Positions 46,434 through 54,526 of a stretch of DNA of 64,000 nt are shown piece after piece. A program made the position numbers and the translations under genes. The notes beneath the pieces were generated by a model, which was not told the origin of the DNA, did not search any database, and worked only from the letters and a program-made list of their open reading frames with translations. How positions within the stretch are numbered: the first letter of the stretch is position 1; each line of letters starts with the position of its first letter. The DNA lies in contig NZ_AP014637.1 in assembly GCF_000829415.1 (NCBI RefSeq), positions 2,182,001-2,246,000 of the forward strand, given 5' to 3'. This DNA is from Pseudomonas sp. StFLB209. GTDB taxonomy: Bacteria > Pseudomonadota > Gammaproteobacteria > Pseudomonadales > Pseudomonadaceae.

Positions 46434-47405
46434 TCAGGGCTTCCACACTTGCACATCACTGGCATCGACCTTGGCGGGCAACAAGCCGGCCTCGAAGAAG
46501 GTGTCAGCGATGCGCTGCTGCTCATCGAGCTTGTCGGCTTCTACCGGCAGGATTTGATAGGTGCGGCGCTGGTTGGCGGCCTCCACGGTGGCTACGTCCA
46601 GGTTGCCCCACAGCGGGCCAAGCAGTTTTGCGGCCTCACCGGGGTGCGCCTTGACCCATTGACCGGTCTTTTGCAATTCGTTGAACACGGTCTTGAGCAC
46701 CGGCTGATGTTTGCTGGCATAGGCCTGGGTGGTCAGGTAATAGCGCTGGTACTGGGCCAGGCCCTTGCCATCGGCCAGGGTGCGAGTCGGCAACTGGCGC
46801 TGCACGCCGCTGAGGAAGGGTTCCCAGGTGACCCAGGCGTCGACCTTGCGGTTCTCGAACGCTGCACGCCCGTCAGCGGGCGTCAGGTAAGCCGGTTCGA
46901 TATCACTGAATTTCAGGCCAGCGCTTTGCAGCGCGGCGATCAGCAGGTAATGGCTGCCAGCCGCCTTGGTCACCGCCACCTTGCGGCCTTTGAGGTCGGC
47001 CAGGCTGCTGAGCTTCGAATCCTTGTGCACCACGATGGCCTGGGCCGAAGGCGAGGGCGCCTCACGGGCAAAGTAGGTCAGGCGGGCACCGGCGGCCTGG
47101 GCGAACACCGGTACGGTGTCGGCCACGTCAGCGCTCAGGTCGATATTGCCGACGTTCAGCGATTCGAGCAGGGGCAGGCCGCTGGGGAACTCATGCCACG
47201 ACACGCTGATGCCCTGTTTGTTCAGTTCCCGCTCCAGGGTGCCTTGGGTTTTGAGCACCGCAATCAGCGTGGATGACTTCTGAAAACCGATGCGCAATTT
47301 TTCTTCGGCGTGTGCGGTGCTGGTGCAGGCCAGTGCGGTGGCAACTGTCACAATTGCTGCTAAGTGTCGGGCAAGTGCCCGTTTTACAAGGGGTTTTAGT
47401 TGCAT
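46434..47405 (-). CDS. Sulfonate-type ABC substrate-binding protein (orphan)
   Basis: This 323-residue periplasmic protein has a signal peptide at about 1-35 (TVATALACTSTAHAEE) and a SsuA/TauA-like fold: LRIGFQKSSTLIAVLKTQGT, ESLNVGNIDLSADVADTVPV, LKGRKVAVTKAAGSHYLL and KVDAWVTWEPFLSGVQ. Start chosen at MQLKPLVKRALARH, 22 codons inside the longest ORF. No permease or ATPase is adjacent, so it presumably uses the ssuCB components 4 kb away or another transporter. It is divergent from the porin gene. Aliphatic sulfonate binding is inferred. Confidence 0.88.
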   Translation of the reverse strand: MQLKPLVKRALARHLAAIVTVATALACTSTAHAEEKLRIGFQKSSTLIAVLKTQGTLERELNKQGISVSWHEFPSGLPLLESLNVGNIDLSADVADTVPVFAQAAGARLTYFAREAPSPSAQAIVVHKDSKLSSLADLKGRKVAVTKAAGSHYLLIAALQSAGLKFSDIEPAYLTPADGRAAFENRKVDAWVTWEPFLSGVQRQLPTRTLADGKGLAQYQRYYLTTQAYASKHQPVLKTVFNELQKTGQWVKAHPGEAAKLLGPLWGNLDVATVEAANQRRTYQILPVEADKLDEQQRIADTFFEAGLLPAKVDASDVQVWKP

Positions 47406-47788
47406 GGCGAAAAGCTTCCGGAAAAAGTTTCGTGGCGGGAGGTACGATTTCCGGTTGTCCGGTGACGGCAAACTAAAGGATCTGACGAACGGTAATAAAA
47501 TATTTTTTAGTCATTAGCTTATTTGCTGGATACACTCCGTGTCGGTCTGTTTGACATGGGAAGTCACATATAGCAAAAAGGTATAACAGGTTGCCAAATT
47601 GTTCCTTTTTGTTTCGATGTGATTTCACTACCGTGCAGCGACCGAAACACGCGGTCTAGTCAATTAGTCGTGAGGCACCCGTAAGAGATTGACCTGAAGG
47701 TCAACATCGGCGTGAATCCCGCGACCGTGGTTGCAGCATCTGTTGCTGGCCATGGAATACAAAAATTAGATTCACGAGGAGCGAAGTA
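47406..47788. promoter_or_regulatory. Divergent promoter region between the binding protein and the OprD-family porin
   Basis: This 383-bp gap is AT-rich around 47490-47640 (AATAAAATATTTTTTAGTCA) and should hold both promoters. A 16-bp palindrome at 47689-47704 (TTGACCT-GA-AGGTCAA) lies 84 bp upstream of the porin ATG, and GAGGAGCG precedes that ATG. No ORF of interest is visible inside it. Confidence 0.5.
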
Positions 47789-49138
47789 ATGAAGAAGTCC
47801 ACCCTGGCCCTGGCCGTCACCCTGGGCGTTCTGGCCCAACAGGCCGGCGCTGCCGGTTTCATCGAAGACAGCAAGGCGTCCGTGAGTTCCCGGACCCTGT
47901 ACTTCAAGAACGACTGGCGTGAAAGCACTGCCCACGACCATCAGGAAACTGCAACCGGTCTGAAGTTTGACTACAGCTCGGGCTTCACTCAGGGCACCGT
48001 AGGTTTCGGTCTCGACGCTCAGGCGTTGGTCGGTGTTCACCTGGACGGCGGTCGTGGCTACCGCTCGGCAGCAACCAACGGCGCTATCACGCCTAGCGAC
48101 CGCGACGGTTCGGCTGTCAGCGAGTGGACTCGTGCCGGCGCTAACGTCAAGGCTCGCTTCTCCAAGACCGAGCTGAAACTCGGTAACGCCCTGGCTCCAA
48201 ACCTGCCAATCCTGGTTACCAACGACGGTCGTCTGCTGCCACAAGCCTTTGAAGGCGGCATCCTGACCTCCAAGGACCTGGACGGCGTGACCTTCACTGC
48301 CGGTCAACTGACCAAGAGCATTGGCCGTGCCTCGTCGAACTGGACTGACCTGTCGGTCGGTGGCGCTACCAAAGGTAGCGACGAGTTCCGTTTCGCCGGT
48401 GCTGACTGGAAAGTCACCAAAGACCTGACCCTGCAGTACTACTTCGCCAACCTGGAAGACTTCTACAAGCAGCACTTCCTGGGTCTGGTACACGTTTACC
48501 CGATCTCCGAAGGCCAGTCGTTCAAAACCGACCTGCGTTACTTCGACAGCAGCTCTGACGGCAACAACAGCAGCCGTACCGCTGGTTACACCTTCAACAA
48601 CAACGGCGGTTACGCCAAGAATGCAGGCGAGGTCGACAACAAGACCTGGTCGGCGATGTTCACCTACTCGCTGGGTGGCCACGCATTCATGGTCGGCCAC
48701 CAGCAGGTGGGCGATGACGGTGGCTTCGTCTCGCTGAACCAAGGCTCGATCACTGACGGCCGTGGTCGCGCCGAAGGCAACGGTGGCGGCAGCTTCTACC
48801 TGTTCACCGACTCGATGGCTAACGGTTTCATCCGTGCTGGCGAGAACACCACTTTCGGTCAGTACTCCTATGACTTCGCCAAGGCTGGTATCCCGGGCCT
48901 GAAGGCTTCGATTGCCTACCTGCATGGCGATGACATCAAAGGTACTGGTGCCAATGCCGGTCGTGAGTTCTCCGAGTGGGAACGCGACATGCGTGTTGAC
49001 TACGTGATCCAGAGCGGTCCGTTGAAAGGCTTCGGCACTACCGTACGTCACGCTTCGTTCCGTAGCGAAACCGGCCTGAACACCACTGACACTGATCAGA
49101 CTCGTGTGATCTTCAACTACACCTACAACTTCATGTAA
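47789..49138 (+). CDS. OprD-family outer-membrane porin (OprE-like)
   Basis: This 449-residue porin has a signal peptide ending about residue 21 (MKKSTLALAVTLGVLAQQAG). The beta-barrel sequence is typical of the OprD family: FIEDSKASVSSRTLYFKNDW at the mature start, LKLGNALAPNLPILVTNDGR, and a C-terminal aromatic ending NYTYNFM. It uses abundant C-ending Pro, Val and Ala codons, a sign of high expression. It is closest by eye to the OprE group. Situated in the sulfur-uptake region, it may pass small organics. RBS ACGAGGAGC. A strong terminator follows. Confidence 0.93.
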   Translation: MKKSTLALAVTLGVLAQQAGAAGFIEDSKASVSSRTLYFKNDWRESTAHDHQETATGLKFDYSSGFTQGTVGFGLDAQALVGVHLDGGRGYRSAATNGAITPSDRDGSAVSEWTRAGANVKARFSKTELKLGNALAPNLPILVTNDGRLLPQAFEGGILTSKDLDGVTFTAGQLTKSIGRASSNWTDLSVGGATKGSDEFRFAGADWKVTKDLTLQYYFANLEDFYKQHFLGLVHVYPISEGQSFKTDLRYFDSSSDGNNSSRTAGYTFNNNGGYAKNAGEVDNKTWSAMFTYSLGGHAFMVGHQQVGDDGGFVSLNQGSITDGRGRAEGNGGGSFYLFTDSMANGFIRAGENTTFGQYSYDFAKAGIPGLKASIAYLHGDDIKGTGANAGREFSEWERDMRVDYVIQSGPLKGFGTTVRHASFRSETGLNTTDTDQTRVIFNYTYNFM

Positions 49139-49156
49139 GTGTGTTGAACGCCGTTT

Positions 49157-49188
49157 AAAAGAACCCCGCCTTGTGCGGGGTTCTTTTT
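49157..49188 (+). terminator. Intrinsic terminator after the OprD-family porin
   Basis: AAAAGAACCCCGC and GCGGGGTTCTTTTT form a stable stem with a 5-nt loop CTTGT, ending in a T-tract. It lies 18 bp past the porin stop codon. This is a textbook rho-independent terminator. Confidence 0.93.
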
Positions 49189-49321
49189 GCCTGCTTTTTA
49201 ATATTTCTTTTTGATCTATTTAAATCAATATCTATTCTTTTTAATTTTCAACAGAACAGTGCACAGTGGACTCATAACTCACTAGCACCCAACGCCCACC
49301 TGCTTAACAAGGAGCTACACC

Positions 49322-49960
49322 ATGACACTGCGACTTGGCGATATCGCCCCTGACTTCGAACAGGACTCCAGTGAAGGCCGTATTCGTTTCCATGAATGGC
49401 TGGGCAATAGCTGGGGCATTCTGTTCTCTCACCCGGCGGACTTCACCCCGGTGTGCACCACCGAGCTGGGCCTTACCGCCAAGCTTAAAGACGAATTCAC
49501 CAAGCGCGGGGTCAAGGCCATTGCCCTGTCGGTGGACCCGGTGGACTCCCACGTGAAGTGGATCGATGACATCAACACCACCCAGAACACCCTGGTCAAT
49601 TTCCCGATCCTGGCGGACGCCGATCGCAAGGTCTCGGACCTGTACGACCTGATTCACCCCAATGCCAGTGACACCCTGACCGTACGTTCGCTGTTCATTA
49701 TCGACCCGAACAAAAAGGTGCGTCTGATCATCACCTATCCGGCCAGTACCGGGCGTAACTTCAATGAAATCCTGCGGGTGGTCGACTCTCTGCAACTGAC
49801 CGACAACCACAAGGTGGCCACCCCGGCCAACTGGGTGGACGGTGATGACGTGGTCATCGTGCCGTCGCTCAAGGACGAGGAAGAAATCAAGCAACGTTTC
49901 CCCAAAGGCTACAAGGCCGTCACGCCCTACCTGCGTCTGACGCCACAACCGAATCGCTGA
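49322..49960 (+). CDS. lsfA: 1-Cys peroxiredoxin LsfA
   Basis: This 212-residue Prx6-type peroxiredoxin has the peroxidatic C45 in HPADFTPVCTTELG and the conserved VDSHVKWIDDI and RSLFIIDPNKKVRL regions. LsfA in Pseudomonas is induced when sulfonates are the sulfur source and protects against peroxides. It lies just upstream of the ssu genes, as in other species. An AT-rich stretch at 49196-49260 is a likely promoter. ATG preceded by AAGGAGC. Confidence 0.94.
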   Translation: MTLRLGDIAPDFEQDSSEGRIRFHEWLGNSWGILFSHPADFTPVCTTELGLTAKLKDEFTKRGVKAIALSVDPVDSHVKWIDDINTTQNTLVNFPILADADRKVSDLYDLIHPNASDTLTVRSLFIIDPNKKVRLIITYPASTGRNFNEILRVVDSLQLTDNHKVATPANWVDGDDVVIVPSLKDEEEIKQRFPKGYKAVTPYLRLTPQPNR

Positions 49961-49965
49961 TGGTT

Positions 49966-50060
49966 GCCGTTCGCGGCGATCCGTTTCGGCCGCGAAACAG
50001 AATTCATATCCTCTCGTAGGAGCGGCTTCAGCCGCGATACAGAATCCATATCCTCCCTGA
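49966..50060. repeat. REP plus 27-bp direct repeat downstream of lsfA
   Basis: A CGGCGATCCGTTTCGGCCGCG half and a TAGGAGCGGCTTCAGCCGCG half are each followed by a related tail (GCCGCGAAACAGAATTCATA.. at 49989 and GCCGCGATACAGAATCCATA.. at 50031; 24 of 27 bases identical, spacing 42 bp). This suggests a short tandem duplication of REP plus flank. Confidence 0.6.
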
Positions 50061-50073
50061 GTGGGGTTTTTTC

Positions 50074-50098
50074 GGGCCGACATTGTCGGCCCTTTTTT
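50074..50098 (+). terminator. Intrinsic terminator after lsfA
   Basis: GGGCCGA and TCGGCCC pair around CATTG and are followed by six T's. It lies 113 bp after the lsfA stop codon and 125 bp before the ssuA start codon, so lsfA and ssuA are likely separate transcripts. Confidence 0.85.
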
Positions 50099-50099
50099 A

Positions 50100-50190
50100 T
50101 GGGTGAAAGAAAACATTCTGCATATTCAATTAAGAAATAACCAAATGAAAAAATGAGATTTATAGATATAAAAAACAACTGGTAATGTCA
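50100..50190 (+). promoter_or_regulatory. AT-rich promoter region of ssuA
   Basis: The 90 bp before ssuA are far more AT-rich than the genome (AATTAAGAAATAACCAAATG, TTTATAGATATAAAAAACAA). CysB-type regulators bind such regions upstream of sulfur-starvation genes in Pseudomonas; a specific CysB site cannot be asserted by eye. Confidence 0.5.
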
Positions 50191-50223
50191 CTCCACTTAA
50201 CCCGCACAACAACGGAGAGCGCC

Positions 50224-51189
50224 ATGCGCACCACCTTCTTGCGTCAAAGCCTGGCCGCTCTTGTTGCTGCCGCCCTGAGCCTCGGTGTTCTCTCCCAGGC
50301 GCAAGCCGAAGACTTGCGTATCGGTTATCAGAAGTACGGCACTCTGGTGCTGCTCAAGGCCAAGGGCTCGCTGGAGAAGCGGCTGGCCGAGCAGGGCGTC
50401 AAAGTGCAGTGGACCGAGTTCCCCGGTGGCCCGCAGTTGCTCGAAGGCCTCAACGTGGGTTCCATCGACTTCGGCGTGACCGGTGAGACGCCACCGGTGT
50501 TCGCCCAGGCGGCCGGTGCCGACCTGCTGTACGTGGCCTACGAACCGCCGGCGCCGACCAGCGAAGCGATCCTGGTGCCCAAAGGCTCACCGATCACTTC
50601 AGTCAAGGAGCTCAAGGGCAAGAAGGTCGCCCTCAACAAAGGCTCCAACGTGCATTACCTGCTGGTTCGGGCGCTTGAAGAAGCTGGCCTGAAATACAGC
50701 GACATCCAGACCGTGTTCCTGCCGCCCGCCGATGCCCGCGCCGCTTTTGAGCGTGGCAGCGTCGATGCCTGGGTGATCTGGGACCCGTACCAGGCCGCTG
50801 CCGAACAGCAGTTGCAGGCACGCACCCTGAAGGACGGCACCGGCATCGTCGATAACCACCAGTTCTACCTGGCGACCAAGCCTTACGCGCAGAAGAACCC
50901 GAAGATCATCCAGGCGCTGGTCGAGGAAGTGCGGGCGGTCGGTGAGTGGTCCCAGGCCAACCCTGAAGAGGTGACCAAACAGGTCGCACCGCTGCTCGGC
51001 CTGCCGGCTGATATCACCCTGACTTCCGTGAAGCGCCAAGGCTACGGCGCGCATTTCATCACCCCGCAGGTGGTCGAGGCGCAACAGAAAATCGCTGACA
51101 GCTTCCACCAGCTCAAGCTGATCCCCAAACCATTGAGCATCAAAGATGTGATCTGGACACCTCCTGCCGCTGTTGCCAAAGCACAGTGA
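50224..51189 (+). CDS. ssuA: Aliphatic sulfonate ABC substrate-binding protein SsuA
   Basis: This 321-residue periplasmic binding protein has a signal peptide ending about residue 27 (LSLGVLSQAQAED). The mature fold runs LRIGYQKYGTLVLLKAKGSL, GLNVGSIDFGVTGETPPVFA and GSVDAWVIWDPYQAAAEQQL. Start chosen at MRTTFLRQSLAALV with GGAGAGC upstream, not the earlier in-frame ATG. It delivers sulfonates to SsuCB. The next gene is ssuC directly; the ssuD monooxygenase usually found between them is missing. Confidence 0.94.
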   Translation: MRTTFLRQSLAALVAAALSLGVLSQAQAEDLRIGYQKYGTLVLLKAKGSLEKRLAEQGVKVQWTEFPGGPQLLEGLNVGSIDFGVTGETPPVFAQAAGADLLYVAYEPPAPTSEAILVPKGSPITSVKELKGKKVALNKGSNVHYLLVRALEEAGLKYSDIQTVFLPPADARAAFERGSVDAWVIWDPYQAAAEQQLQARTLKDGTGIVDNHQFYLATKPYAQKNPKIIQALVEEVRAVGEWSQANPEEVTKQVAPLLGLPADITLTSVKRQGYGAHFITPQVVEAQQKIADSFHQLKLIPKPLSIKDVIWTPPAAVAKAQ

Positions 51190-51217
51190 TTTTCAGGCCT
51201 TTCGAGGAGACAACTCC

Positions 51218-52015
51218 ATGAGCCTCAGTGCTTCACAACGAGTCTTGCACAGGCTGGCACCCTGGGCGCTGCCGGTGCTTTTGCTGGCCGTCTGGCAGCT
51301 CTCGGTCAGCGCCGGCTGGCTGTCTACCCGCATCCTGCCGGCGCCCAGCGCCGTGATCGAGGCGGGCGTCAGCTTGGTGTCCAGCGGCGAGATCTGGACC
51401 CACCTGGCAATCAGCGGCTGGCGTGCCGGGGTGGGCTTCGCCATCGGCGGCGGCATCGGCCTGGCGCTGGGTTTTATCACCGGTCTGACCCGCTGGGGCG
51501 AGCGCCTGCTCGACAGCTCGGTGCAGATGATCCGTAACGTGCCGCACCTGGCGCTGATTCCGCTGGTGATCCTGTGGTTCGGCATCGACGAGACCGCCAA
51601 GGTGTTTCTGGTGGCCTTGGGCACCCTGTTTCCGATTTACCTCAACACCTATCACGGGATCCGCAACATCGACCCGGCGCTGGTCGAGATGTCGCGCAGT
51701 TACGGGTTGTCAGGCTTTGGTCTGTTCCGCCACGTGATCCTGCCGGGCGCCATGCCGTCGATCCTGGTCGGGGTGCGCTTCGCGCTGGGGTTCATGTGGC
51801 TGACCCTGATCGTGGCTGAAACCATTTCTGCCAGTTCCGGTATCGGTTACCTGGCCATGAATGCCCGCGAATTCCTGCAAACCGATGTCGTGGTGCTGGC
51901 GATTGTGCTGTACGCAGTGCTTGGCAAGCTCGCCGATGTGGCTGCACGCGGCCTGGAGCGCGTGTGCCTGCGTTGGCACCCGGCTTATCAAGTGACTAAA
52001 GGCGGTGCGGCATGA
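51218..52015 (+). CDS. ssuC: Sulfonate ABC transporter permease SsuC
   Basis: This 265-residue inner-membrane permease has about six helices and the binding-protein-dependent EAA loop [20 protein letters not shown]. It begins [20 protein letters not shown] with GAGGAGAC upstream, 28 bp after ssuA. Stop overlaps the ssuB start by ATGA. Confidence 0.95.
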   Translation: MSLSASQRVLHRLAPWALPVLLLAVWQLSVSAGWLSTRILPAPSAVIEAGVSLVSSGEIWTHLAISGWRAGVGFAIGGGIGLALGFITGLTRWGERLLDSSVQMIRNVPHLALIPLVILWFGIDETAKVFLVALGTLFPIYLNTYHGIRNIDPALVEMSRSYGLSGFGLFRHVILPGAMPSILVGVRFALGFMWLTLIVAETISASSGIGYLAMNAREFLQTDVVVLAIVLYAVLGKLADVAARGLERVCLRWHPAYQVTKGGAA

Positions 52016-52827
52016 CCAGTCTGAAACAGCAACAACCGGCGCATCTGTTGCGCGGCATCCCGCTGGCCTCGCACAAGCTCAAGAAGGCCTTTGGCAACCG
52101 CGAAGTGCTCAAAGACATCGACCTGCACATTCCGGCCGGGCAGTTCGTCGCCGTGGTCGGGCGCAGCGGTTGCGGCAAAAGCACCTTGCTGCGCCTGCTG
52201 GCCGGGCTGGACAAACCGACTGAAGGCGAGCTGCTGGCCGGCTCTGCGCCGCTGAGCCAGGCCCGCGATGACACCCGTCTGATGTTCCAGGAAGCACGTT
52301 TGCTGCCGTGGAAGAAAATCATCGACAACGTTGGCCTCGGGTTGACTGGCGACTGGCGCCCGCAAGCGCTGGAGGCGCTGGAAGCGGTCGGCCTGGCCGA
52401 GCGTGCCAACGAGTGGCCGGCGGCGTTGTCCGGTGGCCAGAAGCAGCGTGTGGCGCTGGCACGTGCATTGATTCACAAGCCACGCCTGTTATTGCTCGAT
52501 GAGCCGCTGGGCGCGCTGGATGCCCTGACCCGCATCGAGATGCAGCAGTTGATCGAAAACCTGTGGCGCAAGCACGGCTTTACCGTACTGCTGGTCACCC
52601 ACGATGTCAGCGAAGCCGTTGCGGTGGCTGACCGGGTGATCCTGATTGAAGAGGGCCGCATCGGCCTGGACCTGATCGTCGACCTGCCACGGCCGCGTGC
52701 CCGTGGCTCGCACCGCCTGGCGGCACTGGAAGCCGAAGTGCTCAACCGGGTGCTGGCAATTCCCGGCACACCACCGGACCCGGAACCCGTTTCACCCCTG
52801 CCTACGCAACTGCGTTGGGCCAATTAA
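52012..52827 (+). CDS. ssuB: Sulfonate ABC transporter ATPase SsuB
   Basis: This 271-residue ATPase has Walker [19 protein letters not shown], signature [19 protein letters not shown], Walker [16 protein letters not shown] and the H-loop [11 protein letters not shown]. It is a typical SsuB/TauB-like subunit that powers SsuC. It precedes ssuF by 32 bp. Confidence 0.96.
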   Translation: MTSLKQQQPAHLLRGIPLASHKLKKAFGNREVLKDIDLHIPAGQFVAVVGRSGCGKSTLLRLLAGLDKPTEGELLAGSAPLSQARDDTRLMFQEARLLPWKKIIDNVGLGLTGDWRPQALEALEAVGLAERANEWPAALSGGQKQRVALARALIHKPRLLLLDEPLGALDALTRIEMQQLIENLWRKHGFTVLLVTHDVSEAVAVADRVILIEEGRIGLDLIVDLPRPRARGSHRLAALEAEVLNRVLAIPGTPPDPEPVSPLPTQLRWAN

Positions 52828-52859
52828 TCAGTATCAATACCTGACGAGAGGAAGATCTC

Positions 52860-53075
52860 ATGACTATCAAGGCCATCAACGTTCGTAACCAGTTCAAAGG
52901 CACCATCAAGGAAATCGTCCAGGGCGACGTGCTGTCGGAAATCGACGTGCAGACCGCTTCGGGCATCGTGACCTCGGTCATCACCACCCGCTCGGTCAAG
53001 GAACTGGAACTGGCAGTGGGCAGCGAAGTGATCGCATTCGTGAAATCGACTGAGGTGTCGATCGCCAAGCTGTAA
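52860..53075 (+). CDS. ssuF: TOBE-domain molybdopterin-binding protein SsuF
   Basis: This 71-residue single Mop/TOBE-domain protein reads MTIKAINVRNQFKGTIKEIV through VKELELAVGSEVIAFVKSTE. SsuF is the last gene of the Pseudomonas ssu operon and is required for growth on some aromatic sulfonates and sulfate esters; its small ligand is thought to be an oxyanion. GAGAGGAAG precedes the ATG. A strong terminator follows. Confidence 0.92.
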   Translation: MTIKAINVRNQFKGTIKEIVQGDVLSEIDVQTASGIVTSVITTRSVKELELAVGSEVIAFVKSTEVSIAKL

Positions 53076-53106
53076 TTGACGATCCGGCGCCACGTCGATG
53101 CTGCGT

Positions 53107-53144
53107 GTCATTGCGAACAGGGAGGTTCGCAATGACGGCTTTTT
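53107..53144 (+). terminator. Strong terminator of the ssu operon
   Basis: GTCATTGCGAAC and GTTCGCAATGAC form a perfect 12-bp stem around AGGGAG and are followed by GGCTTTTT. It lies 31 bp after ssuF, so the operon ends here and the convergent accessory gene is insulated. Confidence 0.94.
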
Positions 53145-53178
53145 CCGGCTGGTTAGAGCAAGACGGCGGTTACACTCT

Positions 53179-54426
53179 CTACACCATGCCTTTGAGCATA
53201 TAGCCGCGCAAGGTTTCGACATGTGGGCTGATGCTTTTGAGCAACTCCAGGCCCTCCATCCACAAGTCCAGTTCCCAGCCGCGGATATTCGCCCCGATGG
53301 TGAAGAACTCATAGAGTGCATCCTCCATCAGGCCCCGGGCTCTGTCTGTTGCCAGGCTGCTGGTGGTGGATCTGCTGCCCTGAATTCTAAGCAACTCTAT
53401 CCCGGTCGTTTCATGCGTGCGCACTTCTGTCGAGCAGCCACTCACGGCCCGGTCCAGGGCGCTGCCGACGATGTTTGTATCATCTTGCCCACTGATCACT
53501 GTACAGCCAGGGGCTGCGGTCACCAGCAGGCCGGCACACATATAACAGGGCTTTAATGTGCTGTAGATTCTGCTGCCGTGAGGAATTGCGGTGCCATTGA
53601 GGCGCTGGTAGTTGAGCACGGCCATCACTTCGCCGTGCAATGACGCCCCCACAGCATTATGGTTACGGCCCCAGCCGATGATCTTGCCGGTGTTGTCTAC
53701 GATGACGCACGCAATGTTGTGCCCTCCGTTCTCGGAAAAGGGCGTCTGCCGGGTAGCGCCGCTGGCATCACTGGTGGTAATCGAACCCTCTGACCAACTC
53801 AGCCGGGCGATGCTGTAAGCGAGTGTCATCAGGATTGCATCGCTCAATGGCGTTACCCGGTAGCCCGGTACGGCAATCAGATTCGGGAGTTTCAATACGG
53901 GCGGGTTGTAGGCGCGAACCAGCCTGCCACGTACCTCGCTCAGTTCCGTGGACGCCTGCGGTGGTGTAACGGGGCGTTTATCAAGCCGGTTGCGGGCACA
54001 CCACAGTTTCGCCTCGAAAATGCGTTTGGCGCGATCCGCGCTCAGCCATTTGCCCAGAGTCGGGGTGGCAATGGCGGTTGCGGTCCAGGCAAAGTTGTTC
54101 ACGCTGCCCTTATGCAGTTGCGCTGCACTGGCCCAGACCAGACCGCCGCTGCAGGAGCTCATCTGGAACATGCCCTGGTCCATCTCTGTCAGCTCATAGC
54201 TGAGGCAGACCATGGCGGAGCGCTTCGGATTGCCGTTGCGCATCAGGTTCACCAGGGCTGACTGCCCTTGATGAGGGGCCGTTGCGGTGTTGATTGCCGC
54301 CGCTGTCACCCCGCTGGGTTCGATGCATATTGCAACGTCTTGTCCCACAAGATCAGCCAATGCCCACGCAAACAGAATGCCTTCTTCCGGTCTTGTCATG
54401 CTCATTCGAAGTCCCTTTGCGTACAC
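53179..54426 (-). CDS. Orphan protein with deaminase-like zinc site
   Basis: The family is not firmly recognised; it may be related to Bd3614-type deaminases. It has 415 residues with no signal peptide. An N-terminal region (to about 150) is of unknown fold. A C-terminal region (about 195-330) reads like a cytidine/nucleic-acid deaminase: H264-G-E266 in ASLHGEVMAVLNYQRLNG, then P293-C294-Y-M-C297 in IYSTLKPCYMCAGLLV, giving the three zinc ligands and the catalytic Glu. The remaining 100 residues (EDALYEFFTIGANIRGWELD) are helical. It lies between the ssu terminator and a TetR gene, without an obvious partner. Deaminase activity is inferred; the substrate is unknown. The start could be 7 or 9 residues later. 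Confidence 0.7.
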   Translation of the reverse strand: MYAKGLRMSMTRPEEGILFAWALADLVGQDVAICIEPSGVTAAAINTATAPHQGQSALVNLMRNGNPKRSAMVCLSYELTEMDQGMFQMSSCSGGLVWASAAQLHKGSVNNFAWTATAIATPTLGKWLSADRAKRIFEAKLWCARNRLDKRPVTPPQASTELSEVRGRLVRAYNPPVLKLPNLIAVPGYRVTPLSDAILMTLAYSIARLSWSEGSITTSDASGATRQTPFSENGGHNIACVIVDNTGKIIGWGRNHNAVGASLHGEVMAVLNYQRLNGTAIPHGSRIYSTLKPCYMCAGLLVTAAPGCTVISGQDDTNIVGSALDRAVSGCSTEVRTHETTGIELLRIQGSRSTTSSLATDRARGLMEDALYEFFTIGANIRGWELDLWMEGLELLKSISPHVETLRGYMLKGMV

Positions 54427-54526
54427 ATGTGGTTACTGGCTGGAACGCCTGTATATCACTTGGTCGCTGCAAGCGGAAGTTGCACTGCACAGGCACCAGC
54501 ACCGGAGTTTCATCGCTGCGCACGCT

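Noticed and set aside
47660..49051. 463-codon frame antisense to the OprD-family porin
   Set aside because: The sense gene has signal peptide, RBS and terminator. The antisense product has no recognisable domain.
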